Positions 16,804 to 26,354 of a stretch of 64,000 nt of DNA are shown here, piece after piece. The notes beneath the pieces are model-generated. The model did no database searches, was not told where the DNA came from, and was given only the letters and a program-made list of their open reading frames with translations. The position numbers and the translations under genes were made by a program. Source of the DNA: Nocardioides caeni (GTDB lineage Bacteria; Actinomycetota; Actinomycetes; Propionibacteriales; Nocardioidaceae); NCBI RefSeq assembly GCF_004912195.1, contig NZ_STGW01000017.1, forward strand, positions 1-64,000. Direction: 5' to 3'. The number at the start of each line of letters is the position of its first letter. Position 1 is the first letter of the stretch.

Positions 16804-16858
16804 AAGACGCAGGTCACATGCCCGGCGGCGCTACCGCGCGATCTCCTAGGCTCCAGCC

Positions 16859-17599
16859 ATGCCCGCCTCCCCGATCCGTCCCGTCGCGGCGCGCTCGGCG
16901 GTCCTGAGCCTGCTCATCGGGGCCGAGGTGGCCGAGCTCTCTGCGCGCGAGCTGGTGGCCGGCGGCGGCCTCGTCGGCGTCGCCGAGAGCACCGTCCGCG
17001 CCGCGTTGTCGCGGATGACGGCGGCCGGTGACCTGGCGCGTACGACGGACGGCTACCGCCTCTCCGACCGGCTCCGTGAGCGGCAGCGCCGGCAGGAGGA
17101 CGCCGTCCACCCGCGCCGTGTCGACCGGGCCGGTGGCTGGGCGGGCGACTGGGAGATGTTTACGGTCACTGCGGCCGGTCGTCCCGCCGACGAGCGGGCC
17201 GAGCTGCGGTCGCGGCTCCAGGGGCTGCGCCTGGCCGAGCTGCGCGAGGGCCTCTGGCTCCGTCCGGCCAACCTCGAGCTCGAATGGACGGAGGAGGTCC
17301 TCGTGCTGGGGGAGCGCTTCGTCGCCCGCCCGGCTCGCTCGGCCGACGAGCTCGTCGCCCTGCTGTGGGACCTCGACGCCTGGGCCGCCACGGCGCGCTC
17401 GCTGCTCGAGGCGACCCGCACCGACGACCCTGCTCGCCGGTTCGCTGCCTGCATCACCTCGGCCCGCCACCTGCTCGCCGACCCGGTGCTGCCGGTCGCG
17501 CTCCTGCCCCGGGACTGGCCGGGCGAGGCGCTGCGGGCCGAGCACCTCGCCTATCGCGCCTGGCTGCAGGAGATGCGCCGCGCCGCTGCAGGGGGTTAG
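16859..17599 (+). CDS. PaaX-family transcriptional regulator (copy 1)
   Basis: A 246-aa protein of PaaX type. The N-terminal winged helix (SARELVAGGGLVGVAESTVRAALSRMTAAGDL, about residues 22-56) is followed by the PaaX middle domain (WAGDWEMFTV) and a helical C-terminal domain with AACITSARHLLADPVLP. PaaX proteins repress aryl-CoA or acyl-CoA catabolic genes and are released by a CoA thioester. The ATG at 16859 follows a TAGGCT box (16847-16852) by 6 nt. It diverges from the SDR gene, a likely target. A second family member lies about 0.8 kb downstream. Confidence 0.88.
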   Translation: MPASPIRPVAARSAVLSLLIGAEVAELSARELVAGGGLVGVAESTVRAALSRMTAAGDLARTTDGYRLSDRLRERQRRQEDAVHPRRVDRAGGWAGDWEMFTVTAAGRPADERAELRSRLQGLRLAELREGLWLRPANLELEWTEEVLVLGERFVARPARSADELVALLWDLDAWAATARSLLEATRTDDPARRFAACITSARHLLADPVLPVALLPRDWPGEALRAEHLAYRAWLQEMRRAAAGG

Positions 17600-17703
17600 G
17601 GCCCGCCTCCCGGGCCGACGGCGCCGACGTGGGAGACACGCCCTGTGGCGCCAGCGGTTTGTTGCTCCCTCGCGGCGGGCAGGTCCCCGCGGTGAGTGCA
17701 CCC

Positions 17704-18360
17704 ATGAGCCGTGAACAGTACGCCGCCCGCACCGCCGCAGAGGACGACTGGGCGCCCGGGTGGGAGGCGATCGACTCGGCGTTCGCCGCCGTCTACGGCG
17801 ACCAGGAGCCGCGCCACTCGGCGACCAACCTGGCGGCCCGCGCGATGTTCGGCGGACCGGAGCATCTCGACGGCGTGAGCGTCTTCGTCGGTGACGGCTA
17901 CCTGCACGCGGTCAGCTATGGGATGAGCGACCTCTACGCCGATCTGGAGAGCTATGGTCGCGAGCGGAGCGGTTGGGGCTACGAGCTGACGACCAAGGTG
18001 CGCACGACCGAGCCCGAGATCGGCTGGGCGATCGGCACGATGGCCAACCTGGCGCGCTACACCGCCGGCTCGGGACGCTGGTTCGAGCCCTTCCAGGTGG
18101 TCGCCGGCGGGAGCTCGATCCGGCAGGGCTACGACTCGGCGATCACGAGCTACCTCGTGGTGCCCGACACGACCGTCGCGCCGGTCGACTCCCTGCACGG
18201 CCGGCTGGAGTTCCTGCAGCTCGTCGGGGTGACCACCGCCGAGGCCGACTGGGTTGCCGCGGCCGACACCCCGCAACGGTGTCGCGAGCTCGCCACCCGG
18301 CTGTCGCGGCTCGACCCCTACCTGGCCACCGATCTCGATCGCCGCGACGCGGTGGGCTGA
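17704..18360 (+). CDS. Suppressor-of-fused (SUFU) domain protein
   Basis: A 218-aa protein. The segments GPEHLDGVSVFVGDGYLHAVSYG and GWGYELTTKVR are the hallmark of bacterial SUFU-domain proteins. Bacterial members are often linked to contact-dependent toxins as immunity proteins, but here no toxin gene is adjacent. The C-terminus is rich in charged residues. The ATG at 17704 is chosen; an in-frame GTG at 17692 would add four residues. It lies between two PaaX-type genes and shares no obvious function with them. Confidence 0.78.
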   Translation: MSREQYAARTAAEDDWAPGWEAIDSAFAAVYGDQEPRHSATNLAARAMFGGPEHLDGVSVFVGDGYLHAVSYGMSDLYADLESYGRERSGWGYELTTKVRTTEPEIGWAIGTMANLARYTAGSGRWFEPFQVVAGGSSIRQGYDSAITSYLVVPDTTVAPVDSLHGRLEFLQLVGVTTAEADWVAAADTPQRCRELATRLSRLDPYLATDLDRRDAVG

Positions 18361-18373
18361 GCGCCGCGGGACG

Positions 18374-19111
18374 TCACGAGCCGACGGTCAACCCGCGCAG
18401 CTCGGCCTGGTAGCCCGCATAGGCGTCGCGCATGGCCGCGGCCGGCCAGTCGGCGGGCAGCAGCGTCGCCGGCAGCAGTGGATCGGCGGCGAGGTGACGC
18501 ACCAGGTGCGCGGCGACCGCGAGGCGCGGGGCGGGCTCGGTGGTCGCCGCGAGCCGGTCGAGGAGCCGGCGTCCCTCGGCGGCCCAGGCGCGCAGGTCCC
18601 ACAGGCCGGCCGCGAGGGCGGCGGGGTCGTCGTCCGGCGTGGCGGTGAACGTGCTGAGCACGACGTCGTCGGCGTAGGCGCGCGGTCGCCGCAGGTTGGC
18701 CGGGCGGGTCCACACGCCCTCGCGCAGCTCCGCCAGGCGGTAGGACGCCAGCCGCTCCCGCAGTGCGCCCCGCTCGGTCGCCGACCGGCCGCCGACCACC
18801 ACGACCGCCATCTCCCAGGTGCCGTCCCACGGGGTCTCGGCATCGAGTGCGGCCTCATCCTGACGCTGCTGTCGGCGGGCGAGGCGCTCGCCGAGGGCAT
18901 AGACGGCCGCTTGCCCTGAGCCTGTCGAAGGGTGGCGGCGCAGGTCCCCGGCGGCGACGGCGCGGGTGAGCGCGACCCGTGCGGTCGACGCGGGGATGCC
19001 GAAGTGCTCGCCGGCGCGGACCAGCTCCGCGGCCGACATCCGATCGGGATGGGAGCCGAGCAGCAGACTGAGCATGACCGATCGCGCGGGGAGCGGGGCG
19101 GTCTCGGTCAC
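18374..19111 (-). CDS. PaaX-family transcriptional regulator (copy 2)
   Basis: A 245-aa PaaX-type protein with winged-helix segment FGIPASTARVALTRAVAAGDLRR, middle-domain signature WDGTWEMAVV and a helical C-terminus. It is similar in layout to the copy at 16859. Between the winged helix and the middle domain it carries PSTGSGQA, encoded by the 19-bp motif CCCTGAGCCTGTCGAAGGG (18914-18932). Copy 1 has a plain linker there, so this looks like an in-frame repeat insertion. It diverges from the crotonase/acyl-CoA dehydrogenase pair across a repeat-containing 258-bp region and is their likely regulator. Confidence 0.86.
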   Translation of the reverse strand: MTETAPLPARSVMLSLLLGSHPDRMSAAELVRAGEHFGIPASTARVALTRAVAAGDLRRHPSTGSGQAAVYALGERLARRQQRQDEAALDAETPWDGTWEMAVVVVGGRSATERGALRERLASYRLAELREGVWTRPANLRRPRAYADDVVLSTFTATPDDDPAALAAGLWDLRAWAAEGRRLLDRLAATTEPAPRLAVAAHLVRHLAADPLLPATLLPADWPAAAMRDAYAGYQAELRGLTVGS

Positions 19112-19142
19112 GACCGCACTTTCTCATGCTGTGACGCTCGCT

Positions 19143-19316
19143 CGTCGAGTAGCAGGCGAGCGCCAGCACCTCCTTCGTTCGTCGAGTAGCAGGCGAGCGC
19201 CAGCGAGCCGCGTATCGAGACGTCCGCAACCGGCGTACCGGACCGGGCCAGTCCCAGCACCGGGCACAGACGTCTCGATACGCCCGCTCGTTCCTCGCGG
19301 ACTACTCGACGAACGA
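19143..19316. repeat. Dispersed palindromic repeat, copy 2 (GTCGAGTAG subfamily) with an extra half copy
   Basis: The main element (19175-19316) has outer arms TCGTTCGTCGAGTAG / CTACTCGACGAACGA and inner arms GTATCGAGACGTC / GACGTCTCGATACG. A truncated left arm (19143-19165, CGTCGAGTAGCAGGCGAGCG type) is duplicated just before it. Unlike the other copies, this one lies in a divergent promoter region (PaaX copy 2 against crotonase). It belongs to the same subfamily as the copy at 61996. Confidence 0.75.
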
Positions 19317-19334
19317 CAGGGAACTACAGATCTG

Positions 19335-19362
19335 GACACAACTGTCGACACAAGCGTAATGT
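19335..19362 (+). promoter_or_regulatory. Crotonase promoter with a GACACAA direct repeat
   Basis: A TAATGT -10 box (19357-19362) lies 7 nt before the ATG at 19370, giving a leaderless transcript. Two GACACAA direct repeats (19335-19341 and 19347-19353), spaced 12 bp, occupy the region between -35 and -10. They are a possible binding site for the divergent PaaX protein. Confidence 0.5.
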
Positions 19363-19369
19363 CGCGGCC

Positions 19370-20416
19370 ATGACGGATCCCGCCGCCTGGCGTCGCCCCG
19401 CGCACGAGGGCCCCGACTCGCCGTACCGCGCCACGCCGCGGCTCTCCGACGACGTGCCGCCCTACCGGACGTTGACCTACGAGGTCGACGGGCGGGTCGC
19501 GCGACTCACCTTCAACCGTCCGGAGCAGGGCAACTCGATCACCCCGGACACCCCGGTCGAGCTGGCCGACGCCGTCGAGCGCGCCGATCTCGATCCGCGG
19601 GTGCACGTGATCGTGCTCAGCGGCCGGGGCAAGGGCTTCTGCGGTGGCTACGACCTCGCCGCCTCGGCCGAGGGTCTGATGGACGGGGGTCTCGACGAGC
19701 TCGACCACCGGGTGGGGCCTGTGCCGCGCGAGGGCACCGTCCTCGACCCGACCGTCCAGATGCTCAACCACGACCCGGCGGGCACGTGGGACCCGATGGT
19801 CGACTACGCGATGATGAGCCGCTTCACGCGTGGCTTCGCGAGCCTGCTGCACGCCAACAAGCCCACCGTGGCGAGGATCCACGGCTTCTGCGTCGCCGGC
19901 GGCACCGACATCGCGCTGCACTGCGACCAGATCGTGATCGCGGCGGACGCCAAGATCGGCTACCCGCCCACCCGGGTCTGGGGCGTCCCGTCCGCCGGCC
20001 TGTGGGCGCACCGCCTCGGCGACCAGCGGGCCAAGCGGCTGCTGCTCACCGGTGACACCCTCACCGGCACCGAGGCCGCGGCGTGGGGCCTGGCGATCGA
20101 CGCGCCCGAGCCCGACCGGCTTGAGGAGCGCACCGAGGCGCTGGTGCAGCGGATCGCCGCGATGCCGCTCAACCAGCTCATCATGACCAAGCTCGCGCTC
20201 AACTCCGCGCTCCTCGCGCAGGGCGTGCAGAACAGTCAGATGATCTCGACCGTCTTCGACGGCATCTCCCGCCACACCCGCGAGGGATACGCCTTCCAGC
20301 AGCGCGCCGCCGAGGCCGGCTTCCGGCAGGCCGTGCGTGAGCGCGACGGGGCGCCGTACGACGACCACGGACCGCAGACCAGCAACGTCACGAACCAGCC
20401 GAACAGCGAGGGATGA
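19370..20416 (+). CDS. Crotonase / enoyl-CoA hydratase family protein
   Basis: A 348-aa protein of the crotonase fold. The oxyanion-hole segments are SGRGKGFCGGYDL (about residues 84-96) and HGFCVAGGTDIAL (about 171-183). An insert of about 50 residues between them and a long C-terminal extension distinguish it from a 260-aa classical hydratase. Such long members are common in actinobacteria and their acyl-CoA substrate cannot be read from sequence. It is the first gene of a two-gene operon: its stop overlaps the start of the acyl-CoA dehydrogenase (ATGA). It is probably controlled by the divergent PaaX copy 2. Confidence 0.9.
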   Translation: MTDPAAWRRPAHEGPDSPYRATPRLSDDVPPYRTLTYEVDGRVARLTFNRPEQGNSITPDTPVELADAVERADLDPRVHVIVLSGRGKGFCGGYDLAASAEGLMDGGLDELDHRVGPVPREGTVLDPTVQMLNHDPAGTWDPMVDYAMMSRFTRGFASLLHANKPTVARIHGFCVAGGTDIALHCDQIVIAADAKIGYPPTRVWGVPSAGLWAHRLGDQRAKRLLLTGDTLTGTEAAAWGLAIDAPEPDRLEERTEALVQRIAAMPLNQLIMTKLALNSALLAQGVQNSQMISTVFDGISRHTREGYAFQQRAAEAGFRQAVRERDGAPYDDHGPQTSNVTNQPNSEG

Positions 20417-22065
20417 TCGCCATGACCAGCACCCACGAGGTCACCAACCAGGTCCCGCCGCTCCTCGGCCACGACACGTCCGCCGACCCCGCGCTGCGCG
20501 AGGGCATCGAGCGCGAGGGCGCCGGCTGGGCCCTGCCCGAGATCGAGGCCGTCGGCCGGCTCGCCGGCTCCGCCGAGGCCCGCGACTGGGGACGGCTCGC
20601 CGAGCGCGTCCCGCCCCGCCTGCACACCCATGACCGTTACGGCCGGCGCGTCGACGAGGTCGAGTACGTCCCGGCGTACCACCAGCTGATGGAGACCGCC
20701 GTCTCCCACGGCATCCACGCGGCGCCGTGGGCCGACGACCGACCGGGCGCGCACGTCGCTCGCGCGGCGAAGTTCTACTCCTGGAACGTCGACGCCGGGC
20801 ACGGCTGCCCGATCTCGATGACCTATGCCGTGGTCCCGGCGCTGCGGGCCACCCCCGAGCTGGCTGCGCGCTTCGAGCCGCTGCTGACGAATCGGGAGTA
20901 CGACTTCGGCCTGCGCGACCCCGCGACCAAGCGGGGCCTGATCGCCGGCATGTCGATGACCGAGAAGCAGGGCGGCTCGGACGTGCGCGCCAACACGACC
21001 ACCGCGACGCCGCTGGACGGAGGAGGCGACGAGGCCGGCGCCTACCGGATCGTGGGCCACAAGTGGTTCACCTCCGCCCCGATGTCCGACATGTTCCTCA
21101 CCCTCGCGCAGGCGCCGGGCGGGCTGTCGTGCTTCCTGCTGCCCCGCGTCCTGCCGGGAGGCGACGCCAACCCGATCCGTTTCCAGCGGCTCAAGGACAA
21201 GCTCGGCAACAAGTCCAACGCCTCGTCGGAGATCGAGTACGAGAACGCCGTCGGCTGGCTCGTCGGCGAGGAGGGCAAGGGCGTCAAGACGATCGTCGAG
21301 ATGGTCAACATGACCCGCCTCGACTGCGTCATCGGCAGCGCCGCCGGCATGCGCGCCGCCCTCGAGCAGGCCGTCCACCACACCCAGCACCGCGCTGCCT
21401 TCGGCAAGCAGCTCGTCGACCAGCCGCTGATGCGCAACGTGCTCGCCGACCTCGCCCTGGAGTCCGAGGCCGCGACCACCGCGATGATGCGCCTGGCCGG
21501 CGCCAACGACCGCGCCATCCACGGCGACGCGGGCGAGGCCGCCCTGCGCCGACTCGCCCTCGCCGCCACGAAGTACTACGTCTGCAAGCGCGGCCCCTCC
21601 CTGGCGGTGGAGGCGCTCGAGTGCCTCGGCGGCAACGGCTACACCGAGGACTTCGACCTCGCCCGGATCTATCGCGAGCTGCCGCTGCTGTCGATCTGGG
21701 AGGGCTCCGGCAACGTCGCCGCCCTCGACGCGCTGCGCGCCATCGGCCGCGAGCCCGAGTCCCTCGACGCGTTCTTCGCCGAGGCCGAGCTGGCCGTCGG
21801 CACCGACCAGCGCTACGACGACGCGCTCACGTCGCTGAAGAAGGAGTTCACGGACTTCGACGACATCGAGCTGCGCGCCCGACGCCTGGTCGAGCAGATC
21901 GCCGTCGTCTTCCAGGCCGGCCTGCTGATCCGCTTCGCCCCCACCGCCGTCGCCGACGCCTTCTGCGCCAGCCGCCTGGTCCGCGACTGGGGCAGCGCCT
22001 TCGGCACCCTGCCCGCCGGCCTCGATCTCGCCCCGATCATCGAGCGGGCCGCGCCGCGCTTCTGA
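20413..22065 (+). CDS. Acyl-CoA dehydrogenase, AidB-like
   Basis: A 550-aa flavoprotein of the AidB branch. It has YVPAYHQLM near the N-terminus, YSWNVDAGHGCPISMTYAVVPAL (about 117-139), the flavin segment SMTEKQGGSDVRANTT and the C-terminal signature ECLGGNGYTEDFDLARIYRELP. It oxidises acyl-CoA at C2-C3; E. coli AidB itself binds DNA and responds to alkylation, so the substrate is uncertain. The ATG at 20413 overlaps the crotonase stop; an ATG at 20422 is also possible. Dehydrogenase plus hydratase gives two consecutive beta-oxidation-type steps. A 28-bp perfect hairpin follows. Confidence 0.9.
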   Translation: MIAMTSTHEVTNQVPPLLGHDTSADPALREGIEREGAGWALPEIEAVGRLAGSAEARDWGRLAERVPPRLHTHDRYGRRVDEVEYVPAYHQLMETAVSHGIHAAPWADDRPGAHVARAAKFYSWNVDAGHGCPISMTYAVVPALRATPELAARFEPLLTNREYDFGLRDPATKRGLIAGMSMTEKQGGSDVRANTTTATPLDGGGDEAGAYRIVGHKWFTSAPMSDMFLTLAQAPGGLSCFLLPRVLPGGDANPIRFQRLKDKLGNKSNASSEIEYENAVGWLVGEEGKGVKTIVEMVNMTRLDCVIGSAAGMRAALEQAVHHTQHRAAFGKQLVDQPLMRNVLADLALESEAATTAMMRLAGANDRAIHGDAGEAALRRLALAATKYYVCKRGPSLAVEALECLGGNGYTEDFDLARIYRELPLLSIWEGSGNVAALDALRAIGREPESLDAFFAEAELAVGTDQRYDDALTSLKKEFTDFDDIELRARRLVEQIAVVFQAGLLIRFAPTAVADAFCASRLVRDWGSAFGTLPAGLDLAPIIERAAPRF

Positions 22066-22098
22066 CCCGGATCGGACCCCGTCGTACCCCCGCCGTTC

Positions 22099-22165
22099 GG
22101 GATAGTCCCTGCCCAAAAGCACCGAAATCGACCGCAGTTCGGTGCTTTTGGGCAGGGACTATCCC
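22099..22165. terminator. Very long perfect hairpin between convergent genes
   Basis: The 28-nt arms 22099-22126 and 22138-22165 are exact reverse complements with an 11-nt loop. The left arm reads GGGATAGTCCCTGCCCAAAA then GCACCGAA. The right arm contains a TTTT run and the stop codon (22159-22161) of the tetR gene. It lies between the convergent acyl-CoA dehydrogenase and tetR genes, so a bidirectional terminator is likely. The stem is far longer than termination needs. Confidence 0.8.
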
Positions 22166-22737
22166 AGCGGAGCGGGGGCCGGTACGCCGAGCGCGGCGAG
22201 CGCCATCGAGGCGAGCAGGTCGCGCAGGGGGGCGTCGGGGATGTCCTGCCCGGCGCGCGGGGTCGAGTTGAGCAGGCCGAAGGTGGCCTGGACGGCCGCG
22301 TGGGCGGCGGGCTGGTCGAGGTCGGGCTGCAGGGTGCGGAGCTGGCCGGCCCACAGCGAGATGTAGGCGCGCTGCAGCCGGCGGACCTGGTCGCGGGCGT
22401 CCTCGGGCAGTGACTCCCAGTCGCGGTCCTGCACGATGATCAGCGGACGGTGGGTGAGGGCGAACTCGGTGTGCCAGTCCACCAGGTCGCGCAGTGCGTC
22501 GGCGGCGCCGTCGGAGGTGGCCACCCGCTCCTGGCCCACGGCGAGCAGGCGCTCGCTGATGGACACCAGCATCTCGGCGAGCACCGCCTGCTTGGACGGG
22601 AAGTGCTTGTAGAGCGCGGGTCCGGAGATGCCGCACGCCGCGCCGAGGTCGCTGACGGATACGCCGTGGAAGCCTCGGGCCGCGAAGAGGTCGGCGGCGG
22701 TGGCGAGGATCTGCTCACGCCGACGGGGCTCGGTCAT
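22159..22737 (-). CDS. TetR-family regulator of the acyl-CoA carboxylase operon
   Basis: A 192-aa TetR-type protein with HTH segment DLGAACGISGPALYKHFPSKQAVLAEML (about residues 30-57). The ligand domain contains TEFALTHRPLIIVQDRDWESL, as in regulators of branched-chain or acyl-CoA degradation in actinobacteria. The start at ATG 22737 follows a minus-strand TAGCCT box (22744-22749) by 6 nt; a GTG one codon upstream is less likely. It diverges from the carboxylase operon, whose promoter is covered by a perfect 20-bp palindrome, the likely operator. Its stop codon lies inside the hairpin at 22099-22165. Confidence 0.88.
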   Translation of the reverse strand: MTEPRRREQILATAADLFAARGFHGVSVSDLGAACGISGPALYKHFPSKQAVLAEMLVSISERLLAVGQERVATSDGAADALRDLVDWHTEFALTHRPLIIVQDRDWESLPEDARDQVRRLQRAYISLWAGQLRTLQPDLDQPAAHAAVQATFGLLNSTPRAGQDIPDAPLRDLLASMALAALGVPAPAPLG

Positions 22738-22746
22738 CACAGCAGG

Positions 22747-22814
22747 CTAGTGGTCAGCTCCGGAAGTTCTCCGGGTGTCCCGCGCCCCGAACAGCTTCCG
22801 GAGATGACCACTAG
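22747..22814. repeat. Long imperfect inverted repeat in the tetR/carboxylase divergent region
   Basis: The arms CTAGTGGTCA-G-CTCCGGAAG and CTTCCGGAG-A-TGACCACTAG pair over about 19 bp with one mismatch, around a 28-nt centre. The outer CTAG includes part of the tetR -10 box. It is separate from the operator at 22869. It resembles the hairpins at 22099 and 52853 in form but not in sequence. Confidence 0.65.
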
Positions 22815-22868
22815 CGTTCGCGGGGCACACAATTTTGCCAAACCTTCTCAGGTCGCTCGTTGCCGACG

Positions 22869-22888
22869 AGGTTAATGATCGTTAACCT
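22869..22888 (+). promoter_or_regulatory. Perfect TetR-type palindrome over the carboxylase-operon promoter
   Basis: The sequence AGGTTAA-TGATCG-TTAACCT is an exact inverted repeat. Its right arm contains the -10 box TAACCT (22883-22888), 8 nt before the GTG at 22897. Binding by the divergent TetR protein would block transcription of the carboxylase/HMG-CoA-lyase operon. Confidence 0.75.
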
Positions 22889-22896
22889 TTCTCGTT

Positions 22897-24513
22897 GTGA
22901 CCACCACCCCCCCGACGCTGGCCGAGCTCAGCGCCGAGCTGCGCGACCGGCTCGCGCGCGTGCGCCAGGGCGGCAGCCCCACCGCCCGCGACAAGCACAC
23001 CGCCCGCGGCAAGCTGCTGCCCCGCGATCGCGTCGACCGCCTCCTCGACCCCGGCAGCCCCTTCCTCGAGATCGCTCCGCTCGCCGCCTTCGGCCTCTAC
23101 GGGGCCGACGGGGCAGACGGGGCAGACGGGGACGACGGGGACGACTACGCCGTGCCCGCGGCCGGCGTGATCGCCGGCATCGGCCGGGTGCAGGGTCGCA
23201 ACTGCCTCGTCGTCGCCAACGACGCGACGGTCAAGGGCGGCACCTACTACCCGATGACGGTCAAGAAGCACCTGCGCGCGCAGACGATCGCCGCCGAGAA
23301 CCGGCTGCCCTGCCTCTACCTCGTCGACTCCGGCGGCGCCTTCCTGCCGATGCAGGACGAGGTCTTCCCCGACCGCGAGCACTTCGGCCGCATCTTCTTC
23401 AACCAGGCCAACATGTCGGCACGCGGGATCCCCCAGCTCGCCGCCGTGATGGGCTCCTGCACCGCGGGCGGCGCCTACGTGCCCGCGATGTCCGACGAGA
23501 CCGTCATCGTCAAGGAGCAGGGCACGATCTTCCTCGGCGGACCCCCGCTGGTGAAGGCCGCGACCGGCGAGGTCGTCACCGCCGAGGAGCTCGGCGGCGG
23601 GGAGGTCCATGCCCGGCGCTCCGGTGTCGTCGACCACCTGGCCGACGACGACGACCACGCGCTGCGGATCCTGCGGGGGATCGTGGACACGCTGCCGGGG
23701 TCCGCGTCCGGTGGTTTCGAGGCCCGGTCGCGGGGCGACCTCGCACCTCGACCAGCGGTGACGGTGGAGGACCCGCTCGAGGCCCCCGAGAGCATCTACG
23801 ACGTGGTGCCGTCGAGCACGCGCACGCCGTACGACGTCCGCGAGGTGATCCGGCGCCTGGTCGACGGCAGCCGCTTCCAGGAGTTCAAGCAGCTCTATGG
23901 CGAGACGCTGGTCTGCGCCTTCGCGACCATCCACGGCCACCGGGTCGGGATCGTGGCCAACAACGGCATCCTCTTCAGCGAGTCGGCGCTCAAGGGCGCC
24001 CACTTCGTCGAGCTGTGCAACCAACGCGGCATCCCCTTGCTGTTCCTGCAGAACATCTCCGGCTTCATGGTCGGGCGCGAGTACGAGAACCGGGGCATTG
24101 CCCGCGACGGCGCCAAGCTCGTCACCGCGGTCGCCTGCTCGGTCGTCCCGAAGCTGACACTCGTCATCGGCGGGTCCTTCGGGGCCGGCAACTACGGCAT
24201 GTGCGGTCGCTCCTACGACCCGCGCTTCCTGTGGATGTGGCCCAACGCCCGGATCTCGGTGATGGGTGGCGAGCAGGCTGCCAACGTGCTCGCCACCGTC
24301 GCGGGCAAGGAGCACGACCCGGACGTCGCGGAGTTCAAGCGTCCGATCGAGGAGCAGTACGAACGCCAGGGCTCGCCCTACTACGCCTCCGCGCGGCTGT
24401 GGGACGACGGCGTCATCGACCCCGCCGACACCCGGCGGGTGCTGGGCATGGCGCTGGACGTGGTCACGGCCGTGCCCACGCCGGACCCCTCCTACGGCAT
24501 CTTCCGGATGTGA
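22897..24513 (+). CDS. Acyl-CoA carboxylase carboxyltransferase (beta) subunit, methylcrotonyl-CoA type
   Basis: A 538-aa carboxyltransferase of AccD/MccB type that transfers CO2 from biotin to an acyl-CoA. Visible are [36 protein letters not shown], the acyl-CoA site [18 protein letters not shown], the biotin site [19 protein letters not shown], and [19 protein letters not shown]. These last motifs are those of 3-methylcrotonyl-CoA carboxylase rather than propionyl-CoA carboxylase. After LAAFGLYG there is a 12-residue (GAD)n/(GDD)n insert encoded by 9-nt repeats (23098-23146). It is the first gene of a three-gene operon with the biotin subunit and HMG-CoA lyase, pointing to leucine/isovalerate breakdown. 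Confidence 0.92.
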   Translation: MTTTPPTLAELSAELRDRLARVRQGGSPTARDKHTARGKLLPRDRVDRLLDPGSPFLEIAPLAAFGLYGADGADGADGDDGDDYAVPAAGVIAGIGRVQGRNCLVVANDATVKGGTYYPMTVKKHLRAQTIAAENRLPCLYLVDSGGAFLPMQDEVFPDREHFGRIFFNQANMSARGIPQLAAVMGSCTAGGAYVPAMSDETVIVKEQGTIFLGGPPLVKAATGEVVTAEELGGGEVHARRSGVVDHLADDDDHALRILRGIVDTLPGSASGGFEARSRGDLAPRPAVTVEDPLEAPESIYDVVPSSTRTPYDVREVIRRLVDGSRFQEFKQLYGETLVCAFATIHGHRVGIVANNGILFSESALKGAHFVELCNQRGIPLLFLQNISGFMVGREYENRGIARDGAKLVTAVACSVVPKLTLVIGGSFGAGNYGMCGRSYDPRFLWMWPNARISVMGGEQAANVLATVAGKEHDPDVAEFKRPIEEQYERQGSPYYASARLWDDGVIDPADTRRVLGMALDVVTAVPTPDPSYGIFRM

Positions 24514-24518
24514 TCGCG

Positions 24519-26350
<1,832 letters not shown>

Positions 26351-26354
<4 letters not shown>

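Noticed and set aside
17704..18360. Immunity gene of a polymorphic toxin system
   Set aside because: SUFU-domain proteins can have that role, but neither neighbour encodes a toxin, an RHS protein or a secretion signal.
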